Shown: positions 50,200 to 64,000 of the stretch, piece by piece
Numbering within the stretch: position 1 is the stretch's first letter
Layout of the letters: every line of letters begins with the position of its first letter
NCBI RefSeq assembly: GCF_037042905.1
Contig: NC_087251.1
Coordinates: forward strand, 34,637,001 to 34,701,000
From: Lytechinus pictus
Lineage: Eukaryota; Echinodermata; Echinoidea; Temnopleuroida; Toxopneustidae
Reading direction: 5' to 3'
DNA: 64,000 bases
Made by a program: the position numbers and the translations under genes
Notes under the pieces: model-generated
Seen by the model: the letters and a program-made list of their open reading frames with translations, nothing else
What the model was told of the DNA's origin: nothing
Database searches by the model: none

Positions 50200-50870
50200 G
50201 TTGTGTTTTTCGTTCTCCCCACCCCACATTGTCTTTCGTCATACCCAGGGGGCAGATCCAGCTTTCATCAATAGGAAAGGGGGGGGGGGGGTAGCGGGCG
50301 GACAAATATTTTCATTCACATTTTTCTTGATCGGCCGCCAATATATATCTGATTTTTCTTGTTGGTTTTATGAAGGGTTAGTCCAAAAATATAGACTACA
50401 GTATATCTTAGCTTCATTCTTACAAATGATTAGGTATCTCCTGAAAGAATATATCAAGCGATCGTGAAGCGCGAGCTCATATTTTTATATTTCTTATATT
50501 TAGACCCGAAAATTTGATATTTTGATCAGATAAACGATTCATTTCGGGATGAAGCTTTGATGTAATTAAAACTTCAGTCTTTAAGTGAGGACAAACCCTC
50601 CCCAAAAAAGGAAACAAACAAAAACCGAACAATCTGATTTTGGCGGCCGATCAGGTAAAATACCCCCCCCCCCCCCTCCTTCATGAAAGCCGGATTTGCC
50701 CCCGAGTATGCAGAAAGACACTGTGACAGAGGATGATGAACACAACCATGACTCATGGCCGTCGAACGACGTAATCAGTACCGATATCTGTCGGTATTCA
50801 AGGGCCCCCACACGCCCCCCCCCCCCCCCCCATTAGACAAGGCCTATAGCTACGCCCTGATACAAACGAT
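50200..50870. repeat. Debris of G/C-run elements
   Basis: The left piece (CATACCCAGGGGGCAGATCC at 50241, poly-G near 50281) and right piece (poly-C near 50664, GCCGGATTTGCCCCC) look like ends of one GGCGGCCGATCA-bearing element of about 470 bp. A further end, CATTAGACAAGGCC then CTACGCCCTG, lies at 50832-50858. Boundaries are uncertain. One hairpin-type unit occurs at 50460. Confidence 0.5.
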
Positions 50871-51463
50871 AATGTCGCAGCAACGCATAATATTTCTGCA
50901 TTACTATTGTATGATTTTGTGAAGTTATATTGGTTATAAATGGCTATATAATGATTACATTTTTTGGGGTTACTGAATTTATCCACTGTATATGAATACA
51001 TTAATACTATATTTTGTACGATTATTTGTATTATGAATAATCATTTGTCTTCTGTGAACAGTGTTTTATTGATATTGTAATATTTTGCAATGTACCATTA
51101 CTTTGAACTGAATGATTTGATAAGTATTATTACAAAACAAAAATAATGTCACACCAACGCATAATGTCGCAGAGAGCGACATTATGTTGTCGTAACCAGT
51201 TTTCTAACGCATAACGTCACATGTCACTCGGTATCTTGTTCAAGCTCTTTCATCTGAACACTTTTTAAAGTGTGTGTGTATGTTCTAGGTGTGTGAGGGC
51301 GAGTGTGTTTGGGGCATGTCGCAACGCATTATGTCGCAGAAAATTTAACGCATAACGTCACATGTATCACACGTCACTCGGTATCTTGTTCAAGCTCTTT
51401 CATCTGAATACTTTTTAAAGTGTGTGTGTGTTCTAGGTGTGTGAGGGTGAGTGTGTTTGGGGG
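50862..51463. repeat. AACGCATAATGTCGCA repeats with a ~140-bp tandem duplication
   Basis: The motif AACGCATAATGTCGCA and variants (ATAATGTCGCAGCAACGCAT, CGACATTATGTTGTCG, AACGCATAACGTCACA) occurs at about 50870, 51158, 51175 (inverted), 51200, 51325 and 51348. The 120-odd bases from TAACGCATAACGTCACATG through TGTGTGAGGGCGAGTGTGTT (51200-51318) are repeated with few changes at 51345-51463. It is non-coding and looks like the subterminal repeats of a DNA transposon. Confidence 0.7.
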
Positions 51464-51651
51464 CAGGGATATATATTCAGTTGTAACACGCCCCCGACCA
51501 TCAGACACACTTTCTTATACTTATTAAACATTGTACACACTGTTCTCTCTCGGGGGGGGGGGGGGGGGGGTCTCTCCCATACATGCACACTCACCCTTAC
51601 ACATTTTCTCCTCGAGTTTCGATGAAAAGAATGACAATATATTTTTTTCAG

Positions 51652-51743
51652 TTGAGCTATTGAAGCTGAAGATAAGGTTGGCCAACCAAGTAGCAGGCCA
51701 CGGTAGTTGTACCCCTAACAGTGACTCTTGCCTAGATCCTTAA
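51652..51743 (+). pseudogene. Orphan terminal exon of a third esterase paralogue
   Basis: After a strong acceptor (ATTTTTTTCAG) there is a 92-nt reading block in the phase and length of exon 9 of esterases A and B: FELLKLKIRLANQVAGHGSC then TPNSDSCLDP and TAA (51741-51743). QVAGHGS and the 3' flank ATCACAAGGATTCA match esterase B more than A. No esterase exon 1-8 is found upstream on the plus strand between 46.5 and 51.6 kb. It is therefore the remnant of a deleted or rearranged copy, or the last exon of a gene whose other exons lie elsewhere. Coding state unknown; the exon itself is undamaged. Confidence 0.8.
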
Positions 51744-52086
51744 TTAGGCCTATATCACAAGGATTCAGTGCTGGTGCTGGGGTACTTAGGCGGTCTGATC
51801 ATGAATGAACATGGGTGGTGGTTGACTACATTTTAAAAGTTGCTCTCACAGAATTTGTGAAAGAAATCCAAAGCTATCCAAATCCAAAGATATAGAAATC
51901 TAAAGCTTCTATATTTTGTTTCCACCTACAAATTCTTATTAACTAGGAAAAAAATATCCTCATTATATCATACGCATGTATAATCATTTGTTCATTGTTG
52001 AATACAGTGATAATTAAATTCTACTCGTTGACAATAAATTGATTAATTAGTTCTGCACTTCTGTTGTAAAATGGGTAGGACCAGTT

Positions 52087-52391
52087 CAGGGTTCCCACAG
52101 AAATTTGAAAACAGAATTCCATGACTTTTGCATGACTAAATTGCTGCTTTCCATGACTTCCCGTGACGTCCCAGGAGTTATGTAGGGTTTGGGATGTCAC
52201 AAAACTGGGAAAATGGAAATCATAAACACCAATTATAATGAGAGTATGAGAGTTGCGAGACACAGCAAACTGGAAAGCTGCCATAGCCAAGAGGTAAATG
52301 CAATTCTATGACTTTTCACAAATTTTCCAAATTCCCTGACTTTCCATGACCACAAATTTTTCCAGGATTTTCCATGACTGTGGGAACCCTG
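52087..52391. mobile_element. 305-bp CAGGGTTCCC-ended element with 5-bp target duplication (copy 1)
   Basis: Terminal repeats CAGGGTTCCCACAG and CTGTGGGAACCCTG. CAGTT is duplicated exactly at 52082-52086 and 52392-52396. The interior has repeated TTCCATGACTTTT-type phrases. Non-coding. Related ends at 61875-62311. Confidence 0.85.
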
Positions 52392-52396
52392 CAGTT

Positions 52397-55300
52397 GCTC
52401 CCTTTTCAACTTAAAACTTCAAGAATGCCTTTATGACAAGGTCAGCTACTTTACTATCTTGTCATGATGTATTTCTTCAAGCATTTTACATATTCTTACT
52501 CCCGAGTAAACAATTCCAAATGTTAATTTCTAAGCGGACTTTTTCTTCAAATAACAGGTCAATTTCATACGCTCTGAATTTTTAGGCAAGTAATTTGTCA
52601 TTAACTTTATTTTGTGTAATGTTTGCTGATTTCATTGTTTTTCTTAAATGAATTCAAATCTTTTTTATTGTATCTAAATGACTATATGACCTTTTTTATC
52701 GCTAGAAGAGGGGATAAATGATATTGAATGGTTGACATGTATCAAAAAAGTTTGTCAAAGATTTTATTTTCAACATAATGCCATGTTCATAAACTAGAAG
52801 ACACCTCTTTCTGATATCACAAATTGATGGTTTATTAGTAAAAATTTTGTGAACAGTGATATGAAATTTCACCATAAAAATAACAAAATATTTGCAACCC
52901 TGACATTGATTACAACAACAAAACATATAAAAATAAAATCAAGTCTAACATAAAATGAGGTGACAGAGGTAAGATTATGAAAATGTATACACAATGTAGA
53001 TTTAAAAAATACTTATGACAAAATATGAAGAAAATGCACTGAATATCTAAATACATCATCAACTTATTGACTTGTACTCATTGACCCGTATTTTGTACCC
53101 CAGTTTAACAAGATCTACATGAAAGTCTGGGCTAAAATTACGTAGAGCCAAAAATATCCATTTGTTTACATTGTAATGCATCTATGTTTCTCCAATATAC
53201 TGGGATATTGTTTTGTTGAATATACTGGGATATTGTTTTGATGTAAAGGGATGGTCCGGGATGAAAATTTTCATATCTACATAATTAAAGATTAAAATTC
53301 AGAGCAAAATGCTGAAAATTTTAACAAAATAACGAAGTTATCGAATTTTAAAGTTTATCAATATTTTGTGAAAACAGTTACATGAACATTGTCATGAATA
53401 TTCATTGGGTGGGTTGATGTCACATCCCCACTTTCCCTTTTTCTTAAGTTATTACATGAAATCATAATTGTTTCCTTTTTTTCATAACTGTGTTAATAAT
53501 GTGTCTCCATGGAATAAGTTGCGGCAATAAATATCTAATGCACTTAATCAGTTGTCAATCCAATTGTTTTAGTTCTTGGTAGAAAAATTTTGGATGAACT
53601 TAATTTCATATAATAAAATACAATACAGCCCACCTAATGAATATTCATGAAGACATGCCAAGTTCAACTGAAGTTCAGAATACGTGCCAATTGGGGCAAA
53701 CTGTAAGAATGATTTGCTAAGCATAGTGCAAGTTGAAAAGTTTAAGAATGTCTATAATGAAGATATAAATTTGGTGTACTTTCTCACTGTTGCATTGACA
53801 ATAGTTTACAATTTATATATATATATATATATGAATAATGCAAATAATGTACTGAAGTGACGAGATGATTGTTGTAATTTGTGCCAGAAAGAAGCTTTTT
53901 CATGAAATTCACCGAACGAGATGCAAATTTAAAAAGCCTTGGTTCATAAAAGGTGCTAAACCATGGATTAAAAGATATGTTAAAGATTACAGACAAGAGG
54001 TTAATCTAGACGCATGTTTACATATTTGGCATACAGGACTTACCATACCCTTGCATGCATGGTGTACATTGCACTTATGACATCATGAATGTATGTGTTC
54101 TCTCTGCCAATAAACTGTCAGAAGAACTAGGCATGAACTAACAAATAAAAGGAAATATTCTTAGATTTCATTTAATACATAACTATTCTTTTCTGATTTA
54201 GAGAATATACTTTAAAACCTTCTTTTTAATATCACTAATTGCAACTTTCCAATGATAAAAATAAATATAAATGAAATTAACAGCATTATCATGACAATAA
54301 TGCATACATCAATGTCTTGACAACATGATTCATATTTTTCATATTTATACTGTAAAAATCAAGAACTATCATCACAATAATACATCTGTGTCTTATGAAA
54401 ATATAAAGTCCATCATTTATTAACAGTTAAAATATATTGTATAGATGTCATCCTCAATAGTTTTTGCATAGCATAGTATTTTACAGTACATTAACAGTAT
54501 CTTCATCTAATTTTGTGCATGATTTATATTACTTTTTTTGACTAATTACAAATCGCTTGACAAATTGATGCTAGAAGTGTAATCTTTTTAATTCAATTTT
54601 ATGATTGCCAGAAATGAGCAGGCTTAAAAAAATCATCAAACTTGGAGGTTTTACTTACATATTTTCATTATGATAAAGAAATTTAGAATTTATGATTGAC
54701 ATCACACAGAGGTATAACATAGTGAAGTGGACTACACATCCTCTAAATAGCTGAAGTACCAATTGTCATAAAATACATACTGGTAGGAATTCTAAATAAA
54801 TGCGAAATTCACTGGTTTGACAGTAGTATCATAAGGTAATTATTGCTACATGGAATCAGTGTGGTATAGACTGCCACAGTGACACTAGAATGTACTGCTC
54901 AGACAAATAATAACCCGCTTTTAAATTAGCACTTCTTACATCAGAACAACGTCTGTAAGCGCTTTACAGATATATTATAACCCCAGTCATTGGATCTGAC
55001 TTGCCCATATACAATGTATGCACTTTCCCCACTCCCTGGAGAGCATTCCAACAAAAGTTTCCAAACACAATGGGTGATTTCAAGTTCAGTGTTGACCTTT
55101 TGGTGTTGGGTCAATTTTTATACGATTATAACACCAAACATAAAATGAAGATGGTCCCGGAAAATAACTCAGTAGTTGTTGAGATGTCAATAATGTGATC
55201 TGGATCAGTTTTACAAAATCTGAATAAGTTTTGGGACGAGGGGAAGCAATCCAAATTCTAACACCAACACCAAGGCCAACACCGGACTTGAAATCACCCA

Positions 55301-55600
55301 ATTGCTAGGCCGCACACACTACATAGGCTTTAGCATCCTATCAGGGACCCATAACACCTTGGTGGAGAGTGGCAAAGTGTTCGCTGATGCCTTCCCAAGA
55401 GATGGTAGGCCAAAGTGGGATTTGAACACATGACCCTCTGATTACAAGGTGACAGTCAAAACCACTCTACACCAAAATGCTTCAATGCAAAGTGTTGTGG
55501 GTTGAAATGTTAACGCATAGTTGCTTACCACCCATAATCTTTGCCTGATCACAACATTCCAGTGCCACTGACAGCTATACTTATTAAGTAAAAAAATCAA
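52397..55600. other. AT-rich intergenic DNA, little recognised
   Basis: No exon with a family resemblance. About 53245-53650 holds a repeat-like block (GGGATGGTCCGGGATGAAAA, then TAAAATTCAGAGC, CTGAAAATTTTAACAAAATA) similar in style to the TTAA-family interiors. About 54920-55480 contains SINE-like pieces (GCGCTTTACAGATAT; TGGGATTTGAACACATGACC, a B-box-like complement). The remainder is featureless. Confidence 0.45.
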
Positions 55601-55609
55601 ATAAATTAC

Positions 55610-55615
55610 TTTATT
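55610..55615 (-). promoter_or_regulatory. Candidate polyadenylation signal of cathepsin F-like gene
   Basis: TTTATT on the plus strand is AATAAA on the minus strand, about 460 bp after the stop codon at 56072-56074. AT-rich DNA makes chance matches common. Confidence 0.3.
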
Positions 55616-56071
55616 TACAATTTCATAGAAAATGTTGAATGCATATAACTAAGTTGGTAATGAAACAAGCAATCTCAATGGTGCCACTTCTGTGATAAGT
55701 TTGGTCTCAGACAAATTAGCTTCACATTCAATATGTCTGTATGGTGGCACTTGATACCAATGTTACAGTCATGCAAACAAAACCACTTCCAAACCGATAG
55801 ATGGTATGCCTTGCATGGCAATCACCCCTAGGACAACTACTTCCAGGACAGTCACCCCCTAGGACAACTACCAATGGTCCATTTTCTCTCCCATGATTTA
55901 GTGCCATATTGTGAAATATCCTGAGCATGTAATTCATGGATAAATAAGTTCAAATTTACAGACTTAATCATTATTGAAGATTTTCAGTTATACCATTACA
56001 ATTGTCTTACAGCTAAAAGTGCATGATAGGAATGTATTTCACATCATAGAAATTCCAATATCCAGTGAGGT

Positions 56072-63047
<6,976 letters not shown>

Positions 63048-63080
63048 TTAAATTTCATTTACGTAGTATAAAAAAATGAT

Positions 63081-63233
63081 TGGTTCTTGACTGGAGCGAC
63101 CCCACCACGGGTCCTCCAGTCATACTTTAGGGGCACTGGAGCCTGAGGGATGGCTGCCTGCTTGGTAAATATCAGTAGTCTTCAAAGCGCCTGACTGGGT
63201 CTTTTAGAACTCATCCTCTGCATTGGCAAAAGG
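63081..63233 (-). pseudogene. Degenerate duplicate of the cathepsin F active-site exon (5' part)
   Basis: This stretch aligns over its length with 62912-63040, which is the 5' portion of the active-site exon plus its intron flank (GCATTGGCAAAAG vs GTATTGGCAAAAG; CTGGATGGCTGCCTGCTTGG-type match in the centre). It stops before the Cys codon block, at TGGTTCTTGACTGGAG. Read in the exon's frame it has an early stop (GAGTTCTAA) and a frame change, so it cannot code. It is a local tandem duplication that decayed. Confidence 0.8.
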
Positions 63234-64000
63234 AATTTTTTTTAAATAACATCACAACTACCTTTATCTCAGCAAGTTTAAGATGCATGGGTAGTTTACA
63301 TGGATGTAAACAAAGACAAAAAAAGGAATGGCCCCTCTTTAGCCCTGATCTTTCCCCATATCTTATCCTTCACATGCAGTGACTGTAAAATTTCATAGTG
63401 ACATCATAATCACTGACTGAATCAAGATGTGTAGGCTATTTACATGTACCTATGCATTAGCGATACAAAAAAGAGAAACAACTCAAGTGCTTTTTTTTTA
63501 GAAAATCAGATTTTTTTTAAACCAAAATTCTTTCTTGTAGAGATATCCTTTTTTTCCTATGTACTAATTGGTTTCAAGATGTGGAATATAAAATGACCTA
63601 TTGAACTCAGGTGAAGAGACAAACTATTACTTCCTTGGCGAGAGGTACAATCTATGTATCTGTCTCACCTTTGCTGTGAAAAGGAAGCTTAATCCAAACT
63701 TGCTTTGAAAGTGATAGTTTGCCAATCACCTTCACTGACATATATTATTTTCTTAGTATTTTGATACTATAACATGTCACAATAACCACTTATAAACAGT
63801 TTCACTTTCCTATCATTACTTTAATACAATCAACAATTATGAACAGGGATACGAAACTGAGGAGATAACATGATGTCATACTTCTCAAATAACAAGTACA
63901 CCTACATAATGTTTTCATCTTGTCCATGCCAGCCATAAGTACTTCAGATGTATTTAAAACCAATTTTTATTTTTGGAATAGATATTTACCTACATATCAA
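63234..64000. other. Cathepsin F upstream intron, no prodomain exon confirmed
   Basis: The exon at 63028 begins in phase 1, so a preceding exon must exist. I see no convincing prodomain (ERFNIN-like) segment before the window ends. A weak donor-bearing candidate at about 63672-63740 is listed among rejected items. Confidence 0.5.

Noticed and set aside
53784-54080. 70-codon ORFs on both strands next to an AT repeat
   Set aside because: No domain, no splice context; AT-rich chance frames.
63672-63740. Candidate cathepsin F prodomain exon with a GTGAGA donor
   Set aside because: The phase would fit the next exon, but the translation (GKLSLSKQVWIKLPFHSK) shows no prodomain motif and no convincing acceptor was found.

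Overview
This is a eukaryotic nuclear window. Coding sequence is split into short exons with GT/AG introns, and the rest is dense with LINEs, SINEs, terminal-inverted-repeat (TIR) DNA elements and microsatellites. The families and repeat style (Tx1/L1-like and CR1-like LINEs, many hAT-like miniature elements, dispersed GCGCGAAGCGCG motifs) best fit a marine deuterostome, probably a sea urchin. That placement is inference, not a database result.

Genes. (1) 1622-11193 (+): a complete nine-exon type-B carboxylesterase/cholinesterase-family gene, 599 aa, catalytic triad intact. (2) 19471-46542 (-): a convergent paralogue, 601 aa. It has nine exons in the same phases; eight are identical in length to gene 1 and exon 3 is two codons longer. 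Its first intron is about 17.4 kb and filled with transposons. (3) 51652-51743 (+): a lone terminal exon of a third esterase copy with no visible body. (4) 56072-63028 (-): the six 3' exons of a cathepsin F-like papain-family protease, covering the whole mature enzyme; the prodomain lies beyond the right edge. A broken copy of its active-site exon sits at 63081-63233.

Mobile DNA. Intron 1 of the second esterase carries a roughly 10 kb Tx1/L1-like LINE on the same strand, with open ORF1 (38207-39265) and ORF2 (29874-33623). The ORFs are separated by 4.6 kb that include three ~1 kb CCAAT-rich tandem monomers. Two sister hAT-like elements (41072-42767, 43071-44659) have perfect 8-bp target duplications, as does a 274-bp element downstream of gene 1. 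Other families show 5-bp, TTAA or TATA-type duplications. Relic CR1-like LINE 3' ends lie at 1-1234 and 45009-45510.

Layout: 1-1.2 kb relic LINE; 1.6-11.2 kb esterase A; 11.2-19.4 kb intergenic with nested transposons and a (CTTT)n tract; 19.5-46.5 kb esterase B; 46.6-52.4 kb repeats and the orphan exon; 52.4-56 kb AT-rich DNA with little recognisable; 56-64 kb cathepsin F. Nothing links esterases and protease functionally; both esterases carry an apparent signal peptide, and cathepsin F-type enzymes are usually lysosomal. I see no convincing new multi-gene system. The most unusual items are the inter-ORF monomers, the orphan esterase exon and the layered transposon insertions.
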